The notes under the pieces: generated by a model | The model's database searches: none | What the model was told of the DNA's origin: nothing | What the model saw: the letters and a program-made list of their open reading frames with translations, nothing else | Shown here: piece by piece, positions 23,023 to 34,339 of the stretch | Layout: every line of letters begins with the position of its first letter | How positions within the stretch are numbered: position 1 is the stretch's first letter | Translations under genes and position numbers: made by a program | Assembly: GCA_050084515.1 (NCBI GenBank) | Contig: CM114272.1 | Location: forward strand, 12,090,001-12,154,000 | Reading direction: 5' to 3' | DNA: 64,000 nt | Source: Blasia pusilla | Taxonomy: Eukaryota > Marchantiophyta > Marchantiopsida > Blasiales

Positions 23023-23550
23023 GGCAGAATGGAATCACTTGTCAAGATCCTTCTTCAAATGGATGTGAAGTTTCCAAAACTTTGGAAGATGGCATGCAAG
23101 CTGGGAAGAATGCTATTATTGTTTGCTCTTGCTCCCCCATTTTCTTCAAAGCATACTTATGGAATATCTGATTTTCTGAGAGGTTGCAAGCTTAGAACTG
23201 TAATTCCCTTGCAAAAATGAAATCTTAACAATGTTATTTTTCACAATTTATTACCATAATTTTCAATTCATTCTTTGCAACTCCTAGCCTTGTTTCCTTC
23301 ATTGTAGTCCCGTCGGAATCACAAGTTTGTCATGACTGGTTGTTAGATTTTCACGAAGTGTTGGGGATGAGGATGGGAGTCTTGGATAAAGAGCCCACTG
23401 TGGTGCACTTCTTACTCTCTTTAAAAAATTTCATTCATTTGCAGTAGGGAAGAAACCTTAAAAATTGAAGAAATTTTTGAAGAGAGTTTAAGGATTTGGC
23501 CCTTGTTTTTGGAGAGAGACTCTTCTCTCTTCCTCTCTTCCTCTCCTACC

Positions 23551-25879
23551 TTACTCTCTCATGTCATAATACCAGCCTCCAAAGGAGGACCTGTTTTGGC
23601 CTCCCTACCATGTTCACGGTGTTTCAGGACAGAAGCTGCAACGCACTACCACATTCATCTTGTTGCAAGTTCAGGGTTGCCAGCTGCAAATGGAAGGTAC
23701 GGTGTTACAACCTCGTGGCTTGTTTGTTTGTAGGAAGATTCTACGTGGACTACCTTCTTTCAATTTTAGAGTGTTCCCGAAGCCTTTGGCTGTGCAATGC
23801 CGTTACAACCTACCGCTTAGTACAACGACTCCGAGCTTGATGGGGAACTGCAGCCCAATTCTGATGTCAGCCGAGCTGCTCCACCTAGCATTTTTTTCAA
23901 GGCTATTGCCATAGACGTAACGCTCTCTGATTGCGTTACTGCGTAGTAGCCATCAAGTGACTCCGACGTACTTGAGCCGCTACCGCAACCGCTCGCTTCT
24001 AGAGTGTTGCTGTAGTCTGGCCATGCTTCACGGCCACCTCTACGGCCATTAACCCTGCCACGCCAGACTGTCCTTGGCCATCTCAACCTTGTCACCGCTG
24101 CCCTCTAGACTCTGTGACACCAAAATTTACCACATCGGCAACCGCCATAGTCTAACCCAGTAGAGTAGGGTCCCTTCTTACCCGGCCTTGTGATTCCGAG
24201 ACCGTTCTTTCCAAAAACTTCCGCACAAACATGCCCCAAGCATCATTGGAGAACACAGCCCGGAGTGCACTGACCCCATCTTAGTCTTCCATTTGTTGCA
24301 TCTTACCATGTTTCAAGCTGCAACATTGTTGACCTAAGTTGTCGTTGCCTACGCTGTTAGACCCGGTGTTGCGAACGAGCCTCACGGCTTGTTCTCGGGG
24401 TTAGGATCCACTTGGGGTGCATTTGGCCTGTTGTCCAATTAGGGGTGAGAGGCTAGCCACTCATGATGCAGTGTGGGATGTTATCTTTAATATTGCTCGG
24501 GAGAGTGGCTTCCATGTGCAAAGAGAGGCACTACTCCATGCGGGACTCCCTTATTCGTGCTGATCTTTATGTGACACGAGAGGCTGAGGTGGTGGTGGCG
24601 GATGGTGTAGTGACGGATCCAACGCGGGAGGCTATGCGAGCCCAAGTGGTGGCACAAGGGTGATTGCTACAAGGAGCCGCAGCCGTGGAGGTGGCGCCGA
24701 CGACAAAGATCCATATCTATAGTCGACTCCATGAAGGACATTGATTCTTTCCCCTAGCCATAGGGACGTAGGGGTCTATGGAGGGAGGTTTGACTTGTTC
24801 CTTACGGAATACTCTCATCATCTCCATTCGTGAAATTTGTTGTCCTTAGCTATTGTGATTCTTTATTGTAGGCAACGGGTCTCCATAGCTTTGCACCGTG
24901 CCCAAGCCAGTGGGCTTTTGCGGCAGGCTTGGGTTGTGGGAGATGCCGGTACTAGTGGCCCACTTAGTAGTATTCATAGTTCTCTAGGTGTTGCTGACAT
25001 TGTCTCTGCTATTGGTGAGTTTAGTCGATAGGGGGAATGCACCCTTCTTATTTATCAAGGCCGGGTGTGGCCTTTGGATACTTGACTCTTTAGTTCCCCC
25101 TCTTCTATTTTTTGGATGGGTTTTCCATCATGCATATTTATTGAGGTTCATCATTTTCTCGGACCTTACAACTGCCGCCTAGCTTGCCTTATCATGGGCG
25201 GAAGTTGTCTCAGCCGCCCTGCCATCGTCTCAATGTTTTTGACTGATGTCCCCCCTACCTTCTAGCCGCACCAACCACCCTTGAGGCCCGACGCCGTTGT
25301 AGCCCTAGAGGTCCATCCATCTCTGGTGATCCGTCGGGAGACTCTGTGCTTGCCTGCTCCGCCTACTCCCGCTGCCTCGTAACGTCCAATTGCGTTATTT
25401 TAACAGGATTGTACTGTTCACCGTCTCAATGACATATTTTGCCCGGCCGGAACTACCACTTTGGGTGTGATGCCAAATGCATAGCTATTTTTAGCCTTGA
25501 CGTCACAACCGCCACCTAGCCACGTCCCTCCACGCCTACAGTTGTGTTGCAAAACTTGGCCAGTGCCGCGCTTTACATCCCGATTCTACCGTCGTTGACC
25601 ACTAGTCCCCCCGACATCCTCCCAACGTCGTCTGCTGCGGCGTGCAACCTTGCTACCGACATCCGTCCATCTTTGGCGTTTGTTCGGCCAATCTTTCACA
25701 CACTAGTCAAGCGCTACCGCGTTGATCAAGTGGCGCTACTACGTGGACGGTCGACCGAATTTGCTAATTTGGACGTCGTCGTGCTGATTTTCATCCTCAT
25801 TGTTAGCTTTGAGTGACCTCTTACTGGCGATGTTCAAGGTGACCCTTTTGGATTGATGGGGTCACAATTTTCTTTCTGC
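23551..25879. other. Unassigned repeat-like sequence
   Basis: No gene recognised. GC-rich short frames with many stops; several parts look like decayed retroelement sequence. The right end leads into the stretch matching the gypsy leader. It could be the LTR side of that copy, but I could not align it to the right-hand element. Confidence 0.3.
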
Positions 25880-28740
25880 TTTGCTATGCCTTTAGGTGGT
25901 AGTCGCTCGACGATAATCGAGTATGGTGTCGTGAGGCCCGTAGCCGCAACGCGCCATCGATTACCGCACCGTCTCAATCGCAGATCTGCACCATCATCGG
26001 GGAGTAGAGCGTGAATTGCTAATAGAGGAGGGTATGCCTCTAAGTGCCGCATCCCATCACCAAGTGCCGTATGTGCCGTTTGTAGTCGTTTCGTGCTGCC
26101 AATGTTGCACTGTACCGTTGTACCCACACTGCGCATTAAGGAGGTTTTGAGCTTCTACACCACTAGAGGAGTATGACTAGCTGACTAGAGGAGTTTGTCT
26201 TCATAACCAAGTTGGGGTTGAGATTTGCAATTTTGAGGAGCGACACTTACATTTGTTCAGGTTACCCCTTCTAGTCTTTTGCCCTAGAAATGTGAGGGAT
26301 TTCCAAGTATTGGGTAGTTATTTGGGGATATTGGATCTTGTGCAGATGCTGAGAGCATCATTGATGCATGTGGTTTAGGGGAAATAGAGTTGTGTGGGAT
26401 GTCCAGAGTTGAGGCCGAGTCTAGGGTATGTGCTACCGATGAGATAATATGACAGTAGTCAATTTTCCGCACCACGTTGCTTGTTGCGGAACAGTACACA
26501 TCTCAGGGAGAGGGAGTGTAGATTGAGTGCCACATTTTTGGGTTGATAGATTGAAGGATTACTCACGAGATTGAGAGTGATCGTGTGAGAGGGGCACAAA
26601 GGTTATCTCGGTATTCTTTCGAGACTTCGAGAGGCAAAGTGGTGAATCTAAGAGTAGCTCTAGAAGGTTTATGCAAAGTGGCGCCAGGTTTTAAGGGTTG
26701 CCACGTGAGGGACCATCTCGACATCCTTCTGTGTCATCTTCAGACAAGGGGGAGGGAGTAGAGGACTCCGAGTTTGTTAGGGCATGATTGCACACAATGA
26801 GTGGTCTTGCCGCCTAGGAGTACAAAATGGAGGACCGAGGTAGAGGACTACATAGCTTTTCGCAAGTGGTAGGCACAATAGAGTTGTATGACAAAGTTTA
26901 GGGGTTGGTATGATTCATAGCGCGCTAGGAACTCCACAGAGTTCAACCCATTCATAGTATGGAACAATATGTTCCTGCATTTAGAGGGGGCACCCATGGA
27001 TGATTACTATGAGTTTTCCCTAAGGTACACCCATGAGATTGAGGCCTGGAGATTGTACTATGATCCACATTAAGTGTCATGGATTGATCCATTTCTAGAT
27101 GAGGAGGAGGAACTAGCTAGGAGAGGCTACTTCTTCTAATACTAATGATGTGCCAAGAAGGGTGAGTTGAACTTGGGCAGTTGCATCATCCAGTCAAGTT
27201 TGCCCTAGGTTCAACCCCATGGTAGAGTTCTTTGCGGAGTTGCAGAGGAACTTCTAGGGGATATGGACTGAGAAGTTGCAAAGCATCCACGACTTCCATA
27301 GGCACACGGAAGAGAGTATACGGGAGGCATTCACTCATTTGCATTTTTTGATTAACATCACTAAGGGGGTGATAGAGGCCGAGGCTATCCAGATATGGTA
27401 CGCAATGTGACCCAAGGACACAGAATGGATCGTGGCCCCCTAAAGTAGGGCTTGAGTCCCAAGCACTCTTGGAGACCTTCCCCCTTACTAGTACTTTTGG
27501 GAATCCTTGCCCTCCCCTACCTTTGGGGAAGAGACACTTGGGCCCCTTTTTTTGGCCCTGAACTTGACTGAATGTATAATTGTTTTCAGCCAATATCTTA
27601 GCATCTTCTTGTGATTTTGCTGAGATCTTTGATGTGTTGGAAGGTGCTTTGCATAAGCTTTCCAAAGCCATCTTACTTATTCCAAGTACATCTTGGAACT
27701 AGAAGTTATGGTCCAAATAAAACCCCAAAGGCTAGTCACGTTCCAAATCTGGTACTCACTTCTTTGAAAACCAACCTTCCTAGACTCAACTCCTCTCAAG
27801 TCTTGGTTCACGTTTGGTATAGATTTCCAAGTTGGGATCATAAACACATGAAATGCTCAACCTTGTTTGCATTACATCTCTTGTGTCTCCTGCCTCTCCT
27901 CCAAGAGACCATTCCAAGGCGCAAAACAACCTAGCGTGAGCCCGCTAGAATTCGGATGTTTCGCTTGGCGCTCCTTTGGTTATGAGGATCGCGACAATGC
28001 AGTACTTCTTATCCGCATCTCACCTACGTTGACTAATTTTTTTGAGATAGCGGAATGTATAGAGCGTAATATGGTTGAGGAGAGTGTACGTAGCATCCAT
28101 GAGTCATAGGCACGAGCAATTGAGATTGCCTGCACCACTAGTGCAGTAATGTGGATTCCGAGAAAGGAGTGCGGCAGCACGAGCTCAAGGAGGTAACCGG
28201 GAGTGTGTGCCACAGAGACCTATGCCATCATATGCAGCATAGCAGCAACCATTAGGGATTATTTGTTGGGCATGTGTTGGATCCCATCACCAGCGGGATT
28301 GCACCCGTCACAGTAGTGGACGCGTGCGTCAACCTTGAGGAAGAGATGGGTCTGCACCAAGAGTATCCTAGTATGATCATTGTCAAAGGTATAGTCATAC
28401 ACATACGACGTGTTTAAACTTACACCCTTAGTTAAGTCTAGACCGAGCGCCCGAGAGGGCACCAAAGTGAGTTGTCGATCTGGATGGGCCTAGAGGTTGT
28501 GTGTGAGGTGGTTTCATTGGGGCACGAGGAATTGGATTTGCTCGAGGGGGTGGTGGAGATGCCTACGGAGGTGGTAGAGATCTACCACGTAGACATAGCA
28601 GGGCGTGAGTTGAGATGGCAGCTCAAATTCAGCAGTCAAGTTTGTGAAGTTTGGCCGCATGAGTTTGGCAGGGCTGCTTGTTATGAGAGCTTGAATTTGC
28701 TACGGGAAAGTGCATCCTACCAATCCGTGCTGAAAGAGTA
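25880..28740 (+). mobile_element. Ty3/gypsy leader and gag remnant, plus-strand copy
   Basis: This aligns along its length with the reverse complement of about 63.3 to 61.2 kb, through the untranslated leader (AGTGCCGCATCCCAT, TTGGGGATATTGG, GCTGAGAGCATCATTGATG) and the gag frame (FNPFxxWNNMF, LEGAPMDDYYEF, EAWRLYYDP). Stops and frameshifts are frequent. The gag part is interrupted by about 580 bases (27408-27986). The copy ends near 28740, in the segment matching the end of gag. No protease, methyltransferase, RNase H or integrase follows, so it is truncated. Confidence 0.75.
27408..27986. mobile_element. Insertion inside the gypsy gag remnant
   Basis: The match between the two gypsy copies stops after ATGGTACGCAATG and resumes at about GATCGCGACAATGC. 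The intervening 580 bases have no counterpart in the other copy, where only about 20 bases separate these points. It carries no recognisable protein and no obvious terminal repeats or target-site duplication. A small non-autonomous element or a gene fragment is likely. Confidence 0.55.
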
Positions 28741-30396
28741 GGAGGAAAGAATTCACTTTATTTCCGTTTTGAGCCTTTTCCCTGGCGACCATGGATGTGA
28801 AATTGGTGACGACGCCCGATCCATCGCGTGGAGGTCCTACCGATTTTCCTCACCCGATTTCATTCTTTGAAGAAAATTTAGTGAAGACAGACTGCTCGTT
28901 TGAATATTCTGGATTCTACATCCGTCTCGCTTTCTTTCCTCGCAGTCGAGACCCTGTCTACTAACTCTTCCTTTCTTTTCACAACTCGCATGTCACTTTG
29001 AGTAGAGCTGCTACAGAATATGAGGAATCGGACGTGATTTTCCTTCTTTAAGGCAATCTATGCTAACATGCATTCGCCTTCTCTAAAAGTCTTACTCCAC
29101 ACCGCGACTCTATATCCGAAACACTTCTTCCAGTTGGTCGTTTGTTCCTATCTTTCCTCCCAAGATTCATGTTGCCGAAAATGCCATCGAAGGGCGTATC
29201 CTTGACTTCAGGATGTCACCAATCACCTCGTCCGCAATGTGGTATCTCCTTATCAATATTTACAGCTAATGCCTGGATATAAATGCAGAGAAAGACATCT
29301 CAAAGCAGATTGTCTGCCCCTCTCCTTCTCTAACTGGATGTTCATCCTATCAAGAGTGTAATGCCATACGGATAATCCAGTTCTCTCCTTGCTGCCATGA
29401 TGTATCTGACCTGGCTCCCGGCTGCAGTTCTCCCAGTCCGTTCTCCCCTCTGGCGCACTTCTTCTGTAAGACCGAACGTCGACTCTCTCTTCTCTAAACC
29501 CCGAAGTTGCACCTTCACATTTGGATCGTGTAATTCTGAACTCTCTAGCATAGGATGCTGCGTATGCAGGTTAAACGTTGGCCCGCCAGGTTTTTTTCAC
29601 TCAACGCCCCTTCATTGGGGGACGGGGAATGTTGGTTGTACAGGGCCTTTTCAATAACTGACAGCTTTCAACTGATCCAGCAGGATATGGCTATTGGCCT
29701 ATTCATACCACATAAAGAATTCCACATACCATAGGCTGTTTTTCTTAATTGCCTGCTCTACAGGTTGTTTTGTAGTGAACGTTACTAAACTTCATGTTGT
29801 CTAGAATGAGCACTGCAAACCTTTTCTCACTTCACTCCATCTCCTTCTTCCCTTCAAATGCAATCTGATGTTTAGATTTTTGAATGGCAAGTTTATCAAG
29901 TTACAACCATTAACTCATTGACTACTAGTGCGAGACAAATGTGAGGCTTTTAAATTTGCGTCACTGTTCTAGCCAAGCGACGCTATCCAGCTTTCTGTTG
30001 GTCAGTCAGTTGGTCAATGAATTCTGTATTACTTGCCGTGCAGCACTTTGCACTGGCTTCCAACGGCGTTAGGGTCTAAGGGGTGGGTCCGAGCGACCGT
30101 CTGGCGAAATCCGAGGGAAGTGGCTTTTTGGGTTGTCTCACCCTTTTTTGGGGGTTATGTTGCTCTGCCACTCCGAACACTTGACCATATTCGGGGCCAC
30201 TGTGCCGGGTCACCTCTGAATGGGAGTAGTTGGGGAAGTTGACAAGTCCCTTGTAGTAAATAAGGCGATCGGTGGCAAACTATGCGGTCGCGAGAACTGC
30301 TGCATATCGATTGGAACAACAGCTTTCCGGAAGAGATGAGGTGACAGGTTGAGCATTCTCAATCGTACAAATTTTTATTTGTCTACAACAGGGGAA
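28741..30396. other. Intergenic region and KXD1 promoter side
   Basis: No gene recognised. Short frames at about 29340-29660 lack domain features. The last few hundred bases must contain the promoter and 5' leader of the KXD1 gene. Confidence 0.35.
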
Positions 30397-31645
30397 ATGG
30401 AGAAGGAAAGGGATTTGAAGAATATGGAGGTAGCCTCGGCATGCGCAGCGGAGCAAATTAGGGATATGCTTAATTCTGAGGACGTCGCAACGCTGACAGA
30501 GTTGCAAGTACTCATGTAAGGGCTTTTTCCAATTCTGTTAGCTGTAGTGCCTGGTTTCAAAGAGTCGGAAGTTTTAGAACGACTTGAAATTTCTTCCCAA
30601 CCTAGTCAACGAGCTCAGTTCCCGAACTGAACGAGATTTTCTACTCAAATGGATGGATTCTACTTGCTAAATAGCATCAGAGGTGGTGGGCTCTTGAGGT
30701 GTAATGAGACCCAGCGACAAACTGCATGCCAATTCACATACCCGTTTGCAAACCATCGTGGAGTGAAGCTTGTGGAATTTCTGACTAGTGACTGGATACG
30801 AGATCTAGAGGGGCAAGTCTTACAGGAGAAATTTAAGGTTGGAAAATTTCTTGCCAACTTGGTGTAGGATGATTACCTGCAGGGAAACATACAGGCACTG
30901 ACGGAGAAGCCGTATCTACACGTAATTTTGGAATCGTTTCACTGTATCTTGACCATGTGTATTTCGTCATTGTTGTAATTTTGACTGCATAGCTTGGGAA
31001 GACTTCAAGATAGCAATGCGGTGCTCTCACACTTCAACGACTTCTCAGAGCGTAGCTTCGCGGCTGTTGCAAACGACTTTTCGAAGAACACAAGGCTATT
31101 GAAGTCAATGAAAGGGGACCTGGATCACATTTTCAAACGAATAAGGTACGAACATTCTGTGACGAATTAATTATTCCTCAATCTTCCACGTTTATATTAT
31201 CTAAGGTTCAGATTCAGTTGTCCAGCCAAGCTTTTGCTACTTGGACCGTGCGAAGTGATAGCTGTAAGCTAGAGAAGTAAGTCTTGACCAAAAAATAGGA
31301 CCAATTTTGCACCTTTAAGAGTGAGTGTGGACCAGAAACTCTTCTGGATAGACTTCTAAAGAACTACAGGTAAGTAATCCTCGACAAATCGAGTTCCCTT
31401 CCTTCCAGTCACTGATCTCATCTTGAACAGAGAGCAGAAAGCAGATTATGTCGCAGATTTCAGGTTTGGTTGGGTATCGACATATTCACTCGCGATAGGA
31501 ACGTGTAGACTGAAGTTGAAATTTGTCATGCAGAGGCTTGAAAAGGAAATTGGCTGCTCAGTATCCGGATGCGTTGAATGAATCCTTAGTGGGTCAGATT
31601 ACTGACAAACGACCCGACTTGGAGACTGAAATTGGATGGAAGTAG
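30397..31645 (+). CDS. KXD1: KxDL motif-containing protein (KXD1-like)
   Basis: Four exons join in frame with GT-AG introns: 30397-30515, 30993-31145, 31431-31463 and 31534-31645, giving 138 aa. The core LGRLQDSNAVLSHFNDFSE, then FSKNTRLLKSMKGDLDHIF, is the KxDL domain; the name-giving KGDL tetrapeptide lies in exon 2. The protein is almost entirely helical with heptad-like spacing. In animals and yeast KXD1 belongs to BORC/BLOC-1-type complexes that position lysosomes or endosomes; the plant role is little defined. Exon 4 adds a tail (KLAAQYPDALNESLVGQ and an acidic end) that seems longer than I recall for Arabidopsis. The reading frame is intact. The start is the first ATG after the leader and begins the conserved N-terminal helix. 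Confidence 0.85.
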
Positions 31646-32179
31646 TGACTGGAGGTACACATTCTTCAATCTTTGATCCCACACCGTGAAGCCCTCCCTA
31701 TTTGGTGGACTGAAAGTGACATAAGAACAGCCACATGTTACCCTACCCACAAAGTTTACACTTTATTTTGTTTGATGTGGAGGTCAGGGGAGTTTCCGCT
31801 CATTCTTGTACCTTGTGTTAGTATCAAGCATTGCATAAATTTGGTATGGGCTTAAGTGCCGCCAGCCAAACAGTTTTGCAAGATTAACTAGAGCAACCTC
31901 ATCCTTAGGCTGGAATGACTTAGTAGGAGCTTCATTCATTCAACTAAACACGAGAGCATAAGATCGAATCTCTCTTGTATATTAGTAGTTCATCTTGGTG
32001 GGTGTAAGGATGTTGGCTTTGATCTTAAAGGTGATCTGTCCAGATTGGGACAAGGTATTTGTACTTAGTTTGATGGTTGTGCCATGGGGTGTGCTGCGTT
32101 GCGGAAGGCTTTCAAAGGAAAATGTTTGGAAGTGTTTCCTTTAGTATGTTCTTGGATTCTTACTCTCACATTCTCTCTT

Positions 32180-32400
32180 CTATTCTTTACTACAGCTAGT
32201 GCCTTATGATTTAGGTTGTTATACTAGGGACGTCATCATTCATCGTTCAAGTGCTTTAGACAATAGCTAAGAGAAAGTATTTAGGATCTTTTTCAAGGTC
32301 AGTGAATAAATGACTTGTAATGTGTTTTTCAGCCTTTTGACCGTTTGGGTCCCACGGGTTTGATCTATTTTTCATTTACCATTTATATTAGGGTCCTTGT
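32180..32400 (+). mobile_element. 5'-truncated LINE 3' end (dead-on-arrival copy)
   Basis: About 210 bases match the tail of the LINE at 36840-37030, including TTCTTTACTA, CTTATGATTTA, AGGGACGTCAT, TTCAAGTGCTTTAG, CTAAGAGAA and GGTCCCACGG. The spacing is the same and there are scattered substitutions. It has no coding part, as expected for a truncated target-primed insertion. Confidence 0.8.
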
Positions 32401-33879
32401 CGACGACACATTGTTATGTTGGCACTGTGAAACTACAGAGTGGGGGATTGAATGTGCTAACACTGACTTTTTGAGTCGTGCAGGTTGATCGTCTCGCAAC
32501 ATTTTCGTTTGGACAATCTACATTGTTAAACTGTGAGAAAGAATGTTTTCCAAGTGTAGCTCTCATAGGAAGCTCTGTGTAAGATTTTTAAATTGTACAA
32601 ACCAATCATCCATTTCAGAGCTTGAGTCTTTCGCTCTTTGATGGTGCCATTATTCAACTGTCCCATATCAAACCGCCATGTATTTTTTGGTAAGCTGGTC
32701 GGGGCCTACTAGGGAAAGGTTGCAGAATCCATGTCTGGGGGATGGGAAGAGTGGGTTTTGGGCCGGGGATCATTATGGAATGAATAGGATCTTGGTTTAT
32801 TTAGGGAAGAAAATCTAGCCAAAAATGAGATCGGAAACATGAACATGTCATGGAAGCAATAGCACTGGCTTCCGTTTGCATGGATTTGACTAATGAAGTC
32901 AAATTCATATTTTTAAGAAATGTTTTGAAGGGAAATCAAGCTAGCATGATGGTCTGTTCCCCTTGGATTTAAAGTGTGTGCAAGTTAACTCATCAATCTA
33001 AAACAGACACACTCTAAAGAAAAGAGATATGAAGAGTTTCATGTACAAATCTATATAATTCAAAGAGGATGGAGTTTGAGGACCCCTTCCTCTGCCTCTG
33101 GTGATGACACTGATACGTTTTGGCTTCATCCCATGATGACATGTGTTATCGGCTAAAGTTATATACCATAATTAATTTAACAAAGGAGATGCCTTTCTCA
33201 TGGGTGATGTTCATCCTTGCATAGCACGAGCCCTCTCTGGCTATTTGGTTGTGATGAAAACTAGAACCCAAAGAAAGGAGGTTTCAGCTGTGAATTGTTT
33301 TTCATTTTTTTTTATGAAGAATTGAACGAACTAAATTGAAAATCCCATTTATGGACATATTTTGGTCCTAAATTTTGCCATGAGGGGAGAATTTACGGGT
33401 CCTAAAAAATCTAATTTACAGAAATACGAAACTAGGCTCTTTTTGAGCCGGGAAGCTTGGATAAAGCTCCTTTTTTGGAAAATCTACTTTAGGATAAGAT
33501 GTAGTTAGCAAAGAAGGCACTCAAGAGCTACGTGTGCTCTCAAGCCCTCCGGGCAAGCCGCTTCTCTGCAAACTGAACAAAAAAGATGTGCGGGGTGTGA
33601 AGAGTCAGCACAACCGAGTGAGAGCCAAGAGCGAAGTTTGTGAGTGGCGAGTGTGAGGAGTAGAGAGATTTGAGGGATATCGGGGCAGTCGGAAGGGGGA
33701 AGGGGGTCAGGGGCTTCGGCGTCTCAGACGCTGGCCGTCCAATTGACAATCTAACGATCCAGAACAACTGGACCGTTAGATCTGTGCATCCAGTCTAGGC
33801 CTTACGATTCGTAGAGGCGCCACCGACGGCCGGTAGGTTTGGAAATCAACGTTAGGTTAGGGCTAGGTTTGGCAGTATT

Positions 33880-34330
33880 TATTATAAAAAAATTTAAATG
33901 GGAATTTTATTTTCCTATTTTCTCTGCTAGTTTTCTTTCTTCTTCTTTTTTCCCTCTTCCCACCAAATTTTTTTCCATTTTTTAAATAGGAATTTTTTTT
34001 CCTATTTTCTCTCCCGGATTTCCCTTTTCCTTTTTTTCCTCTTCCCACTAAATTTTTTTCCCATTATTTCCATAGAAAATTTTCCTTTTTCTCTTTCATT
34101 ATTTATTTCTTTATTATTTTAAAATTTAGAGAATTTTCTTTCCTCTCTAAAGAATTTTCTTTTTTCGTAAGAAGACAAAAATTTTACTTCTTCTAGAATT
34201 TTTCCTCTCTACCACTAATTTCCCCTCTTCTACTAAGAAATTTTTCCCTCTACTACTAATTTCCCTTCTTCTTCTTTATCCTCTACTTCTAATTCCCTTC
34301 TTCATTGGGGTTTTACCTTCGCATATATTT
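33880..34330. repeat. T-rich low-complexity block
   Basis: Repeated TTTTCCTATTTTCTC, AATTTTTTTCC and TTCCCTCTTC phrases make a degenerate pyrimidine-rich tract directly before the LINE coding region. It has no coding content. Confidence 0.75.
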
Positions 34331-34339
34331 TTTTATGAG

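Larger units (their letters stand above)
9807..23550. mobile_element. Large composite DNA element: SWIM transposase, ParB-like/methyltransferase gene, palindrome arrays
   Basis: I group this stretch as one element for three reasons. A broken MULE-like/SWIM transposase gene (-, 14744 to 10213) and a ParB-like/methyltransferase gene (+, 16029 to 21723) are divergent around one spacer. A single family of 27-bp palindromes fills that spacer, the introns of both genes and the right flank. The palindrome is not seen elsewhere except beside the second transposase copy at 44.4 kb. The left end (GGTAAGAGG at 9807, GA-rich) is shared with the end of that second copy near 44.6 kb (minus-strand GGTAAGATG and the following GA-rich block). 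The right end is a guess from an inverted GGTAGGAGAGG at 23550. The termini are low-complexity and no target-site duplication is evident, so the boundaries are soft. Confidence 0.5.
31646..34339. other. Intergenic sequence between KXD1 and the LINE
   Basis: No gene recognised. It holds a LINE 3'-end fragment (32180-32400) and, at 33880-34330, a very T-rich block. The rest is AT-rich with short frames only. Confidence 0.4.

Noticed and set aside
9807-23550. Calling GA-rich ends true terminal inverted repeats
   Set aside because: GA-rich low complexity makes such matches easy by chance. The phrase GAAGAGAGTTT occurs in direct rather than inverted orientation at both ends, and no target-site duplication was found.
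30649-30867. 72-codon frame between KXD1 exons
   Set aside because: It lies in intron 1 (30516-30992), between exons that join perfectly in frame, and lacks known features.
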